A DNA stretch of 64,000 bases from an uncultured Bryobacterales bacterium (GTDB lineage: Bacteria > Acidobacteriota > Terriglobia > Bryobacterales > UBA6623), in the NCBI GenBank assembly GCA_951813605.1, contig OX638379.1, positions 4,352,062-4,416,061 on the forward strand, written 5' to 3'. Position 1 is the first letter of the stretch; each line of letters starts with the position of its first letter. The position numbers and the translations under genes were made by a program. The notes below the pieces were generated by a model. That model saw only the letters and a list, made by a program, of their open reading frames with translations. It was not told where the DNA came from and searched no databases. This document shows positions 50,787-63,054 of this stretch, piece after piece.

Positions 50787-51560
50787 GGCCGGCGCTTTGG
50801 AAGGCTTGTTTCGGCCGCCTTTGGCGACAGGGACACTGCTCTGCTGACGCAGTTTCCAGTCGACTTGGCGCAGGATGGCCTGCAGCATGCGCGCGTCTTC
50901 CGGGGCCAGCCGCAGGCGACTCACGAACCGTCTCAGCTTTCTTTTCTGCGTTGCGCCGCCGTTCTCGTGCAGGAATCCGGAGATTTGCAGGATCGGAAGG
51001 AGTGTTTCCAGGATGCGCCCGCGCACTCCGGCACTGACGCCGGCGGGCGTTTGCAGACTGGCGCGGGGAGCCGCATTGCGGGCAATCGCGTAACAGCAGA
51101 CAGCCACGGCCTGCCCGAGATTCATGGACGGGCAATCCTCGCTCGTGGGGATCGACAGAACCCAATCGCAGTGGCTTAGGTCGTTGTTCGAAAGGCCGAA
51201 CTTCTCCGAGCCGAACACCAGCGCCGCCTTGCGCGTCTCGAGGTGAGTGCGAATGGCATCGGCTCCAGAAGGGAGGACCCTTCGCACGTGACGCTGCTTG
51301 CGCGCCTCGAGGCCGCTGCTGGCCACGACCAGCTCGGCTTCGCCGAGAGCCTCCGCCAGCGTATCGGTGACTCTCGCTCGTGCTAGCACCGCCTCCGCCC
51401 CGGATGCGGACCTCGCGGATCGGAACGCTTCATCGTAGGGCCGGACGCACCGAAGATCGGTGAAGCCGAAGTTGTGCATCGCCCGCGCCGCGGCCCCGAT
51501 GTTGAGCGAATTCCGCGACGAGACAAGCACTACCCGAAGGTTGTCCTGCCACGCATTCAT
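50781..51560 (-). CDS. trmJ: SpoU-type RNA 2'-O-methyltransferase, TrmJ-like
   Basis: 259 residues. The SPOUT fold is shown by VVLVSSRNSLNIGAAARAMH (motif 1 with N and R), ALVFGSEKFGLSNNDLSHCD (motif 2) and SIPTSEDCPSMNLGQAVAVC (motif 3, knot loop). A C-terminal helical extension (LPILQISGFLHENG, RRFVSRLRLAPEDARMLQAI) is typical of TrmJ, which methylates position 32 of tRNA anticodon loops. It follows acnA by 41 bp on the same strand. Confidence 0.87.
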   Translation of the reverse strand: MNAWQDNLRVVLVSSRNSLNIGAAARAMHNFGFTDLRCVRPYDEAFRSARSASGAEAVLARARVTDTLAEALGEAELVVASSGLEARKQRHVRRVLPSGADAIRTHLETRKAALVFGSEKFGLSNNDLSHCDWVLSIPTSEDCPSMNLGQAVAVCCYAIARNAAPRASLQTPAGVSAGVRGRILETLLPILQISGFLHENGGATQKRKLRRFVSRLRLAPEDARMLQAILRQVDWKLRQQSSVPVAKGGRNKPSKAPAL

Positions 51561-51601
51561 CCGCTGCGTCCCCTCAGCATCGTTGCCGGATGGCGGCGTC
51601 T

Positions 51602-54304
<2,703 letters not shown>

Positions 54305-54851
54305 CAGGTTTCTCGCCCTCGACGCGGTCAGGCTCCATTTCAGCAGTCCGGCAGCGGCCTCTCATTCGCAAGGGGACACCTCTTATCTTCCCATTTTCCC
54401 GTCGCCATCAGGTCCAATTGCATCGCCGGCTAGCCGGATATGGCCACGGCGATCCGGTGTCGGGCGGCTTGAACGACTTCCGGGCGAAACGCACGGAGTC
54501 GCCGTCGATGTGCCGAATCGAAACGCAGGATCGATTGACAATACAGTGGGACCGGACGGACAGCCGCCGCGCCGGCTAGGCAGGTCCGTTCACCGTAGCG
54601 AGAAGGGTCGGATCGCGGCGCCGGACGGCAGTCGATGCACGGGCACTGACTCGCAAGTCGCCCTCCGTGCCGATCGCCGGGCGGGCCTTGCTGCCGGACA
54701 GCGACGGCTCCGCGGCCCCCGCAGGCGTTGCCCGTCTTGGGACAGGGAGGCGCGGCGGCCCGGCAGCCTTTCGTTGCGCTATCGCCAGTTGCTATGCTGC
54801 ACTAGTCTGTTGCGCCCGCAGCGCGCATGAGCCACGAGGTGCCCCGCTACT
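54305..54851. other. Divergent intergenic region of 547 bp, no gene recognised
   Basis: It separates acnA (leftward) from nuoC (rightward) and must hold both promoters. It is GC-rich; I could not pick a convincing -10/-35 pair, tRNA or hairpin with a T run. Open frames here are not protein-like. Confidence 0.5.
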
Positions 54852-55466
54852 ATGCCTGACGAACCCACTTCTGGCGGCAGGCGCCGCCCGATTCGGCGGA
54901 AGCGACCGATGCGCGCCAAAAGGCCGTTGCGGCGGCCGGTCAAGAGAAAGCCTGCCGAGATGCCCTCGGCGCCTTGGGAGGGCTCCGTCCCTGCGGCGCT
55001 CCGAGAGCGATTTGGCGAGGCGATCGAGACGACCCAGCTGCTGGGCGGCCAGAGGCTGGCGATAGTCGATATCGGTGCGGCCGCTGGCATTCTCGCGATG
55101 CTGAAGAACGAGCGCGGCTTCGACTACTTGGTTGACGTAACAGCCGTCCACTGGCCCGAGAAGGAGAAGCAATTCGAGATTACTTGGATCCTGTACTCCT
55201 TCGCGTCGAACGACCGCGTGCGCGTCAAGGCGGCAGTGGGGGAAGGAGCCAAGGCTCCCAGTGCAACGAGTCTGTACAATTCAGCGAACTGGCTGGAGCG
55301 TGAGGTCTACGACATGTTCGGGATCGAGTTCGAGGACCACCCGGACCTGCGCCGCATCCTCATGCCCGACGAGTGGGAGGGATTCCCGCTCCGCAAGGAG
55401 TACGGCCTCATCCAGCAAGACGCCGACTGGGTGCGGGAAAACCTGAAGATCGAGAGCGCACAGTAA
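54852..55466 (+). CDS. nuoC: NADH-quinone oxidoreductase subunit C
   Basis: 204 residues. The Complex1_30kDa domain is clear from ~45 on: [67 protein letters not shown]. The first ~37 residues are an extra, very basic stretch ([20 protein letters not shown] and more) not found in typical NuoC; a later ATG (codon 37, near 54960) could be the true start. NuoC is part of the peripheral arm of complex I. nuoA and nuoB, usually just upstream, are absent. Confidence 0.92.
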   Translation: MPDEPTSGGRRRPIRRKRPMRAKRPLRRPVKRKPAEMPSAPWEGSVPAALRERFGEAIETTQLLGGQRLAIVDIGAAAGILAMLKNERGFDYLVDVTAVHWPEKEKQFEITWILYSFASNDRVRVKAAVGEGAKAPSATSLYNSANWLEREVYDMFGIEFEDHPDLRRILMPDEWEGFPLRKEYGLIQQDADWVRENLKIESAQ

Positions 55467-56608
55467 TGGCAGCGACCACACTCGTCCCTCCGCCTGTCCA
55501 AGACGACACCTTCCTGGACAGTAACGAGCTCGTTCTCAACATGGGGCCGCAGCACCCATCGACGCACGGCGTGCTTCGGGTGATCCTGAAGCTCGACGGC
55601 GAGACCGTACTGGGCGCAGACTGCGTGATCGGCTACCTCCACAGGGGGGTGGAGAAGATCGCGGAGAACCGCACGTACCAGCAATTCGCACCGTATGTCG
55701 ACCGCATGGATTACGTGGCGGCCGTTTCGAACGGCCTGGGCTATTGCCTGGCGGTCGAGAAGCTGCTCGACGTTGAGATTCCGCCGCGCGCGCAAGCCGT
55801 GCGCGTGATCCTGACCGAACTGAACCGCCTGGCGTCCCACCTGCTGTGGCTCGGCACGCACGCCCTCGACATCGGAGCCATCACGCCGGTCTTCCTTTGC
55901 TTCCGCGAGCGCGAGGAGGTTCTCAGCATCTTCGAGAAGTACTGCGGCGCCCGCCTCACCACGCACGCCTTCCGGATTGGCGGGCTGCAGTACGAAACCT
56001 ACGACACGTTCGAAAAGGACTGCCTGGCGGTCTGCGACTTGATGCAAGAGAAGGTCAAGGAATATCACGACCTCCTGACCGGCAATCGCATCTGGGTGAG
56101 GCGCACCACTGGGGTCGGCATCCTCAACGCCGCCGACTGCAAGGACTACGGCGTCACGGGCCCGGTCCTCCGGGCGGCCGGAGTTCCTTGGGACCTGCGC
56201 AAGGCACAGCCCTACAGCGGCTACGAAAAATACGACTTCGAGATACCGACGGCGAAGAACGGTGACACATTCGACCGCTATATCGTCCGCATGCAGGAAA
56301 TGGAGCAGTCGTGCCGCATCATCCGCCAAGCGGTCGAATCAATCCCCGAGGGCCCGATCAAGGGCAAGGTCGGGAAGGTGATCAAGCCGCCTCCGGGCGA
56401 GGCTTACGTTTCGATCGAGGCACCGAAGGGCGAACTTGGATACTTCGTGGTAAGCGACGGCTCGCTAAACCCGTATCGACTGCGTGTCCGTCCGCCCTCT
56501 TTCGTGAACCTCGGAGCGCTGGATAAGATGTGCCGCGGCACGCTCGTGGCCGATGTCGTCGCGATTATCGGCACGATCGACATCGTGCTTGGAGAAGTGG
56601 ACCGCTAG
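55466..56608 (+). CDS. nuoD: NADH-quinone oxidoreductase subunit D
   Basis: 380 residues; the ATG shares a base with the nuoC stop (TAATG). [60 protein letters not shown] and the C-terminal [20 protein letters not shown] and [13 protein letters not shown] are hallmark segments, including the quinone-site His pair in HPSTHG. It forms the quinone-binding part of the peripheral arm with NuoB and NuoC. It follows the order C-D and is separate, not fused as NuoCD. Confidence 0.95.
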   Translation: MAATTLVPPPVQDDTFLDSNELVLNMGPQHPSTHGVLRVILKLDGETVLGADCVIGYLHRGVEKIAENRTYQQFAPYVDRMDYVAAVSNGLGYCLAVEKLLDVEIPPRAQAVRVILTELNRLASHLLWLGTHALDIGAITPVFLCFREREEVLSIFEKYCGARLTTHAFRIGGLQYETYDTFEKDCLAVCDLMQEKVKEYHDLLTGNRIWVRRTTGVGILNAADCKDYGVTGPVLRAAGVPWDLRKAQPYSGYEKYDFEIPTAKNGDTFDRYIVRMQEMEQSCRIIRQAVESIPEGPIKGKVGKVIKPPPGEAYVSIEAPKGELGYFVVSDGSLNPYRLRVRPPSFVNLGALDKMCRGTLVADVVAIIGTIDIVLGEVDR

Positions 56609-56616
56609 GACCCTCC

Positions 56617-57798
56617 ATGGAACAACTGCTTGCCAATCCATATGTGCAGCCGCTGATTCTCACGGCGGTCATCATCCTCGTGTTCCCGCTTGTAGCGGGC
56701 TACATCGTGCTCGCCGAGCGCAAGGTCCTGGCCGACCTCCAAGTAAGGCTGGGGCCGATGCGCGTGGGTCCGTACGGCGTGCTGCAGCCCCTGGCGGACG
56801 CCCTGAAGCTAATGCTGAAGGAAGACATCATCCCCTCCCGCGCGGACAAGTGGATCTTCTGGCTGGCCCCGGTTCTCTCCACGTTCACCGCCTTGTCGGC
56901 GTTCGCGGTTCTCCCGCTCAGCGACAGATTCTACGTCGCGGACGTGAACATCGGCATCCTGTTCATCCTCGCGATGTCCTCCATCGGTGCCTTGGGACTG
57001 ATTCTGGGCGGCTGGTCGGCCAATTCCAAGTACTCGCTGATGGGATCCCTGCGGGCTGCGGCGCAGATGGTGAGCTACGAGGTGCCTCTGGGCTTCGCCA
57101 CGGTGACCGCCATCATGTGCGCGGGCACGCTCTCGATGCAGGGCGTCATCCAATCCCAGTTCGAGCGGGGGGTATGGGGCGCCTTCGACAACTTCGGCCT
57201 GATGCTGATCCCTACGGCGCTATTCATCATCGCGGGAACCGCCGAGACGAACCGAGCGCCGTTCGACCTTCCCGAGGCGGAGTCGGAGCTGGTGGCGGGC
57301 TTCCACACCGAGTACTCGGGCTTTCGCTGGGCCCTCTTCTTCCTGGCCGAATACGCCGCGATCGTTGTCATCAGCTCGCTGTGCGTCACGCTATTCTTCG
57401 GCGGCTGGCTGCGACCGTTCCCCAATGTCGCTTTTCTGGAGCTGCCTCTCAGCACCGTGTTCCCGGTGGCCCTCTTCGCGCTGATCGCGCTCGGCTGCTT
57501 GAAGGGCGTGCCGCGGCAGGCGATATTCGGCTTCAAGCTTGTCATGCTGGCGCTCACGGGCGCGTTCTTGCTGCTCGCCGCGATGTTCGCGCTCCCGGTG
57601 ACCAACGAAATCGTGATCGGCCTATTCTGGTTCGTGCTGAAGCTCGCGGTGATGGTCTACCTGTTCATCTGGTACCGCGGAACATTCCCGCGATTCCGCT
57701 ACGACCAGCTGATGGACGTGGGTTGGAAATGGCTGATCCCGATCAGCATGGGGGGCCTGATCCTCAACGGAGTGGTGCAGCTCCTGGCCAGGAGCTAG
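56617..57798 (+). CDS. nuoH: NADH-quinone oxidoreductase subunit H
   Basis: 393 residues from ATG 56617, 8 bp after nuoD. About eight membrane spans; YIVLAERKVLADLQVRLGPM, GVLQPLADALKLMLKEDIIP, AETNRAPFDLPEAESELVAG, FHTEYSGFRWALFFLAEYA are the invariant NuoH loops that face the quinone channel. The nuoE, F and G genes that often lie between D and H are missing. The final span ends LILNGVVQLLA. Confidence 0.95.
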   Translation: MEQLLANPYVQPLILTAVIILVFPLVAGYIVLAERKVLADLQVRLGPMRVGPYGVLQPLADALKLMLKEDIIPSRADKWIFWLAPVLSTFTALSAFAVLPLSDRFYVADVNIGILFILAMSSIGALGLILGGWSANSKYSLMGSLRAAAQMVSYEVPLGFATVTAIMCAGTLSMQGVIQSQFERGVWGAFDNFGLMLIPTALFIIAGTAETNRAPFDLPEAESELVAGFHTEYSGFRWALFFLAEYAAIVVISSLCVTLFFGGWLRPFPNVAFLELPLSTVFPVALFALIALGCLKGVPRQAIFGFKLVMLALTGAFLLLAAMFALPVTNEIVIGLFWFVLKLAVMVYLFIWYRGTFPRFRYDQLMDVGWKWLIPISMGGLILNGVVQLLARS

Positions 57799-57836
57799 CG
57801 GCGAGTCGCAATGCAATAATTGGAGCGGGGCAGCGC

Positions 57837-58292
57837 ATGGAAAACATCATCAAGACATTCCTACTCACCGATCTGCTGAAGGGGCTCTGGACGACGTTCA
57901 AGAACCAGAAGCCCTCGAAGGTCGTGACGGAGCAGTATCCCCTGGCCCGCCCGCCGGTCGCCGAGCGATACCGTGGCGCGCCGCGGCTGAACAACCATCC
58001 GGAAACATCCGAGACGCTATGCATCTCGTGCAACCTCTGCGCTCTGGCCTGCCCCGAGCAGTTGATCGTCGTGACCTCCGAGCGGAACCCCGAAACCAAG
58101 CGGAAGGACCTCACGACATTCACCTACGACGTGTCGCGCTGCATGTTCTGTGGACTGTGCGAGGACGCTTGCCCGGTGGACGCGCTCGAGTTGACGCAAG
58201 ACTTCGAATTGGCGACCTTCACGAGGGAGGGCCAGATCTGGGACCGGCAGATGCTCGAAGAGGGCCCGTTGCCTGTTCGCTACACCCACTAG
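57837..58292 (+). CDS. nuoI: NADH-quinone oxidoreductase subunit I (2x[4Fe-4S])
   Basis: 151 residues from ATG 57837. Two ferredoxin clusters: C62-I-S-C65-N-L-C68-x3-C72-P and C102-M-F-C105-G-L-C108-x3-C112-P. The N-terminal amphipathic helix (LLTDLLKGLWTTFKNQKP) contacts the membrane arm. It starts 38 bp after nuoH. A 164-bp gap follows before nuoJ, longer than others in the operon, with no gene seen. Confidence 0.94.
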   Translation: MENIIKTFLLTDLLKGLWTTFKNQKPSKVVTEQYPLARPPVAERYRGAPRLNNHPETSETLCISCNLCALACPEQLIVVTSERNPETKRKDLTTFTYDVSRCMFCGLCEDACPVDALELTQDFELATFTREGQIWDRQMLEEGPLPVRYTH

Positions 58293-58456
58293 ACGGCCGC
58301 GCGCCCGGCCCGGCGAGGCTCGTTGGCGAGCGGCTCGCGGGATTCTCGCAGTTCATCAAGTTGAATGTCGCCTGCGGGCCCCGCCGGTCGTTCCGACTCG
58401 AGACTTGGTGATATGCTGTACAGTCTATTGCCCCGCCCGCCCGAAGCGGATATTCC

Positions 58457-58990
58457 ATGCTGATCGATACCGTACTCTTTTACGTTCTGGCGGTCCTGAT
58501 TCTGGGCAGCGCGATCATGACGATCACTCGTCGTAACGTCGTCCACTCCGCAGTCTGGCTAATCAGCACCCTGCTCGGCGTGGCCGGAGTTTTCCTGCTG
58601 CAGGGGGCCGAGTTCCTGGCCGGGGTCCAGATCATCGTCTACATCGGCGGGATCATGGTCCTGTTCCTGTTCGTGATCATGCTCGTGCCGGTGCAAGAGG
58701 AGGCAGCGCAACGGCGCTTCTCAAACCAGAAGTGGCTCGCTTTCGCGTGCGCGGCGGGCGTATTCGCCATGCTGGCTGTGATTGTCGTGCGCGGCGTGGG
58801 GGCTCTGAGCCACCCGGGCATGGCGGAGCCGGCGGGGCTCGGGTCGCTCACCAAGAATTCCGAATCTGTCGGCCTGGTGCTTTTTTCCGAGTACCTCTTG
58901 CCGTTCGAGCTCGCGTCGGTGCTGCTGCTTGTAGCCATTATTGGAGCCATCGTCATGTCAAAGGCCCGCACCCGCGAAACAGAGAGCTGA
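58457..58990 (+). CDS. nuoJ: NADH-quinone oxidoreductase subunit J
   Basis: 177 residues, five membrane spans. RRNVVHSAVWLISTLLGVAG, LLQGAEFLAGVQIIVYIGGI and MVLFLFVIMLV are the conserved TM3 region with its pi-bulge. The C-terminal LPFELASVLLLVAIIGAIVM then SKA is also typical. It couples proton pumping to quinone reduction in the membrane arm. Confidence 0.93.
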   Translation: MLIDTVLFYVLAVLILGSAIMTITRRNVVHSAVWLISTLLGVAGVFLLQGAEFLAGVQIIVYIGGIMVLFLFVIMLVPVQEEAAQRRFSNQKWLAFACAAGVFAMLAVIVVRGVGALSHPGMAEPAGLGSLTKNSESVGLVLFSEYLLPFELASVLLLVAIIGAIVMSKARTRETES

Positions 58991-59008
58991 TCCGGGCGCG
59001 AAACGACC

Positions 59009-59314
59009 ATGGAAATCACTACCTCGCACTACGTCGTACTGAGCACGCTGTTGCTGCTCATCGGCGTGATCGGGATCCTGACCCGGCGCAACATTCTCGT
59101 GCTGCTGATGTCCATCGAGCTAATCCTGAACGCCGTGAACATCAATCTCGTCGCGTTCTCCGCGGCCCAGCAGCAGGTGCACGGGCAGGTCTTCTCAATC
59201 TTCGTGATCACCGTGGCAGCAGCCGAGGCGGCGGTCGGGCTGGGCATCTTGATCGCGCTGTTCCGCAACAAGCAAACCGTTCATGCCGACGAGATCGACT
59301 TGCTGCGCTGGTAG
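59009..59314 (+). CDS. nuoK: NADH-quinone oxidoreductase subunit K
   Basis: 101 residues, three membrane spans, the family's exact size. LIGVIGILTRRNILVLLMSI, ELILNAVNINLVAFS and VITVAAAEAAVGLGILIALF carry the two conserved membrane Glu residues needed for proton transfer. It starts 18 bp after nuoJ. Confidence 0.95.
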   Translation: MEITTSHYVVLSTLLLLIGVIGILTRRNILVLLMSIELILNAVNINLVAFSAAQQQVHGQVFSIFVITVAAAEAAVGLGILIALFRNKQTVHADEIDLLRW

Positions 59315-59327
59315 GGGAATGAGATAA

Positions 59328-61436
59328 GTGTTCTTCCTCGAAAGCATCTGGCTCATCCCGATGTTCCCGCTCCTCGGAGCGGCCCTAATGCTGCTGTTCG
59401 GCAGGTTGCTCGACAAGCAGCACCCGCTCGGACCCCCCGAAGACGAAGCCCGCGGAGGCCACCACGAGCCCTCGACCGGGCGCAAGGTGATTGACATTCT
59501 CTGTCCGGGGATGGTGCTTGTCTCGTTCCTGCTGTCACTGGGAGCGATCTTCCAGCTGCAGGACGTGGAAGGCCACAGCTACGAGGTCGTCAAGTGGACC
59601 TGGCTGGCCGGGCTCGATTCGGGCACAAGCGTGGGCGTCAGGGCCTTCACCGCGGATTGGGGCTTCCTGCTGGACTCGCTGAGCTCCGTGATGCTGCTGG
59701 TGATCACCGGAATCGGTTTCCTGATCCATGTTTACTCGACGGGCTACATGGCCCACGACGGCGGCTACTACCGCTTCTTCGGGTTCCTCAACCTGTTCCT
59801 GTTCTTCATGCTCCTGCTGGTGTTGGGGAACAACTACGCGCTGATGTTCGTTGGCTGGGAAGGCGTCGGCTTCTGCAGCTTCGGGCTGATCGGTTTCTAC
59901 TTCCGCAAGAAGTCAGCCTCGAACGCCGCTAACAAGGCCTTCATCGTCAACCGCGTCGGCGACGCCGGGTTCGTGCTGGGCATGCTGCTGACATTCAGCA
60001 CTCTCGGCACGCTCAAGTTCACCGAGATCGGACCCGCCCTCGCAGCTGGCGGATTCCACGCAGAGGATTTCTGGGGCCCCCTGAGCCTGATGGGCCTGCT
60101 GTTCTTTGTCGGCGCGATGGGCAAGTCGGCGCAGCTTCCGCTGCATGTCTGGCTGCCGGACGCCATGGAAGGCCCGACACCGGTCTCCGCGCTGATCCAC
60201 GCCGCCACCATGGTGACAGCCGGCGTGTACCTAGTGGCCCGTTCGAGCCAAATATACGTGCTCGCGCCGAACGCGATGATGGTGGTCGCGGTTGTCGGCG
60301 GGCTGACTGCCATTTTCGCCGCCTCGATCGGCTTGGTCCAGTACGACATCAAGAAGGTGCTGGCATACTCGACGGTCTCGCAGCTGGGATACATGTTCCT
60401 GGCCTGCGGAGTCGGGGCATTCTGGGTCGGCATCTTTCATCTGTACACCCACGCGTTCTTCAAGGCGCTGTTGTTCCTAGGCTCCGGCTCGGTCATCCAC
60501 GCCGTGGGGGGCGAGCAGGACATGCGCAAGATGGGGGCTCTCAAGGAAAAGATCCCCGTCACCTACAAGACCATGCTGGTTGGCGCCCTGGCAATCGCGG
60601 GAATCCCCGGCTTGGCAGGTTTCTTCTCGAAGGACGAGATTCTCTGGAAAGCGTTTTCCTCGCATCACACGCTGCTTTACTCTCTCGGCCTTGCGACGGC
60701 CATGATGACCGCGTTCTATATGTTCCGGCTCATCTACATGACCTTCCACGGGGACAACCGGGTGGCGCCCGGGACGCATGTCCACGAGTCGCCGCGGTCA
60801 ATGACCGCGCCTTTGGTCGTGCTGGCCGCGGGCAGCATCCTCGCCGGCTGGATCGGCACGCCCGTCGTGTTCGGACCGGTTCACGACGCGCTGCCCAGCC
60901 TGGAGCATTGGCTCGGCACGTCCGTCGTCCTGGAAGGCTCCCACGGGGAGGGCGCGGTGCACCACAGCGCTCTTCTCGAATGGGGCTTGATGGCACTCTC
61001 GGTGGGACTGGCTCTGGCAGCGATCTGGCTTGCCACGCGCATGTTCCGCACGGCCAAGTACGAGGGAGAGCCGATGCACCGCCTCGTGGGCCAGACCTTC
61101 CACAAAGTGCTCCTCAACAAATACAACGTGGACGAGATCTATGGAGCGCTGTTCGTCCGCGGTGCCGCCAAGGGCGGCGGCGGCCAGTTGGCCGAGTTTG
61201 ACCGCCAAGTGGTGGACGGCGCGGTGAATTCCGTAGGAGCGCTCACCCGGGTCTCGTCCAGCCTGACCATGTTCTTCGACAAGTGGGTGGTGGACGGGAT
61301 CGTCAACATCGTGGGTTTCGGCGTAAAGTTCATCTCGTACCCGGTGCGGATGTTCCAGACGGGGCTCGTCCAGAACTACGCGCTGCTGTTCCTGATCGGG
61401 GTCGGGGTCGTCGCGGGGTACTACCTATTCAGCTGA
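59328..61436 (+). CDS. nuoL: NADH-quinone oxidoreductase subunit L
   Basis: 702 residues from a GTG at 59328, 13 bp after nuoK. Antiporter-like fold: YALMFVGWEGVGFCSFGLIG, MGKSAQLPLHVWLPDAMEGP, TPVSALIHAATMVTAGVYLV, VQYDIKKVLAYSTVSQLGYM, HLYTHAFFKALLFLGSGSVI. The C-terminal ~120 residues form the long lateral helix region and an extra span (NKYNVDEIYGALFVRGAAKG). It is the most distal proton channel of complex I. Confidence 0.95.
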   Translation: MFFLESIWLIPMFPLLGAALMLLFGRLLDKQHPLGPPEDEARGGHHEPSTGRKVIDILCPGMVLVSFLLSLGAIFQLQDVEGHSYEVVKWTWLAGLDSGTSVGVRAFTADWGFLLDSLSSVMLLVITGIGFLIHVYSTGYMAHDGGYYRFFGFLNLFLFFMLLLVLGNNYALMFVGWEGVGFCSFGLIGFYFRKKSASNAANKAFIVNRVGDAGFVLGMLLTFSTLGTLKFTEIGPALAAGGFHAEDFWGPLSLMGLLFFVGAMGKSAQLPLHVWLPDAMEGPTPVSALIHAATMVTAGVYLVARSSQIYVLAPNAMMVVAVVGGLTAIFAASIGLVQYDIKKVLAYSTVSQLGYMFLACGVGAFWVGIFHLYTHAFFKALLFLGSGSVIHAVGGEQDMRKMGALKEKIPVTYKTMLVGALAIAGIPGLAGFFSKDEILWKAFSSHHTLLYSLGLATAMMTAFYMFRLIYMTFHGDNRVAPGTHVHESPRSMTAPLVVLAAGSILAGWIGTPVVFGPVHDALPSLEHWLGTSVVLEGSHGEGAVHHSALLEWGLMALSVGLALAAIWLATRMFRTAKYEGEPMHRLVGQTFHKVLLNKYNVDEIYGALFVRGAAKGGGGQLAEFDRQVVDGAVNSVGALTRVSSSLTMFFDKWVVDGIVNIVGFGVKFISYPVRMFQTGLVQNYALLFLIGVGVVAGYYLFS

Positions 61437-61473
61437 GGGAGAGCGGCCGGCTCCGTCCGGACCGCACGACACA

Positions 61474-63054
61474 ATGAGCGAACACATTCTGAGCATCATC
61501 TGGCTGACGCCGCTAGTCGGCATGCTCGCCGTCATGTGCCTGCCGAAGGACAAAAAGGATCTAGTTCGCTACGTAGCGAACGCCTTCGCGGTACTGGGCG
61601 TGCTGGTCACGATTCCTATGATCCGCGCCTTCGACAGCTCCAACGGCGACTTCCAGCTGGTGGAGAGACTGGAGTGGATCCCGGCGCTCGGGGCGCAGTA
61701 CTACCTGGGTGTCGACGGGTTCGGGTACCTGATGATCCTGCTGACCGTGGTGGTCGGCTGGCTTTCGATACTGTGCTCCTGGGCGTCGATCCAGGACCGG
61801 GTCAAGGAATACTACGCGTTCTTCCTCTTCCTGCAGGCGGGGATGCTGGGCGTCTTCATGGTCCTGGACGTTTTTCTCTTCTACGTGTTCTGGGAGATCA
61901 TGCTCGTCCCGATGTACTTCATCATCGGGATCTGGGGCGGGGGCAAGCGCCTCTACGCGGCAATCAAGTTCTTCCTCTACACGCTGGCCGGCTCGGTCCT
62001 GATGCTGCTGGCCATGTTGACGGTCTACTTCAAGCACTTCGAGCAGTTCGGCCATTACAGCTTCGCGCTCGAGGACCTGATGCGGGTCGCGGCCTACACG
62101 GGACCGGAAATGCAGTTCTGGCTTTTCTGGGGGTTCTTCATCGCCTTCGCGGTGAAAGTGCCGATGTTCCCGTTCCATACCTGGCTGCCGGACGCCCATA
62201 CGGAGGCCCCGACCGCGGGCTCGGTCATTCTGGCCGGCATTCTCCTGAAAATGGGCCTGTACGGCTTGGTGCGATTCGCCATGCCGATGTTCCCCAAGGG
62301 AGCGACGGACGACCTGACGATCCAAATGGTGGCCGCACTGTCGATCGTGGGCATCATCTACGGGGCCTTGGTGTCCCTCATGCAGAAGGACTGGAAGCGG
62401 CTCGTGGCGTATTCGTCGGTCAGCCACCTGGGCTTCTGCACGCTCGGCCTGATCGCGCTGAATCCGAACGGCATCGCCGGGGGCATGCTGCAAGGACTGA
62501 ACCACGGGCTCTCGACGCCACTGCTGTTCCTCGCGGTGGGCATCGTTTACGACCAGCGGCACACGCGGGAGATCGCCGACTACGGCGGCTTGGCGAACCG
62601 CATGCCGATCTACACCGTGCTGTTCGCGATCTCGCTCTTCGCGTCGATGGGCATGCCGGGCCTGAACGGCTTCATCGGAGAATTCACGATCCTGCGCGGG
62701 GCCTTCGAGGTCAGCATTTGGTGGGCCGGATTCGCCGTGCTCGGAATCATCCTAGGGGCCGCCTACCTGCTGTGGCTGTTCCAGCGAGTGATGCTCGGCC
62801 CAATTACGAATCCCAAGAACGAGAAGGTGCGGGACATGAACCTGCGCGAGATCGTGGTCATGGCGCCGCTCATCGCGGGCTGCTTCTGGATCGGCCTCTA
62901 CCCCAAGCCCTGCTTCGAGATCTTGGAGGCGCCCACGAACAAGCTTGTAGAACGCCTTGACCCGGGATACTTTAGCCGCAACGCAGCGGAAGAGCCCGCA
63001 GAAGAGGTGCGTCTGGCCCGGCTGGCGCCGGAAGGCCCGTCAGCGAGCGAATGA
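61474..63054 (+). CDS. nuoM: NADH-quinone oxidoreductase subunit M
   Basis: 526 residues, about 14 spans. YYLGVDGFGYLMILLTVVVG, FYVFWEIMLVPMYFIIGIWG, KVPMFPFHTWLPDAHTEAPT, GSVILAGILLKMGLYGLVRF, KRLVAYSSVSHLGFCTLGLI and GLNHGLSTPLLFLAVGIVYD are canonical. It is the middle antiporter-like channel. It starts 37 bp after nuoL and overlaps nuoN. Confidence 0.95.
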   Translation: MSEHILSIIWLTPLVGMLAVMCLPKDKKDLVRYVANAFAVLGVLVTIPMIRAFDSSNGDFQLVERLEWIPALGAQYYLGVDGFGYLMILLTVVVGWLSILCSWASIQDRVKEYYAFFLFLQAGMLGVFMVLDVFLFYVFWEIMLVPMYFIIGIWGGGKRLYAAIKFFLYTLAGSVLMLLAMLTVYFKHFEQFGHYSFALEDLMRVAAYTGPEMQFWLFWGFFIAFAVKVPMFPFHTWLPDAHTEAPTAGSVILAGILLKMGLYGLVRFAMPMFPKGATDDLTIQMVAALSIVGIIYGALVSLMQKDWKRLVAYSSVSHLGFCTLGLIALNPNGIAGGMLQGLNHGLSTPLLFLAVGIVYDQRHTREIADYGGLANRMPIYTVLFAISLFASMGMPGLNGFIGEFTILRGAFEVSIWWAGFAVLGIILGAAYLLWLFQRVMLGPITNPKNEKVRDMNLREIVVMAPLIAGCFWIGLYPKPCFEILEAPTNKLVERLDPGYFSRNAAEEPAEEVRLARLAPEGPSASE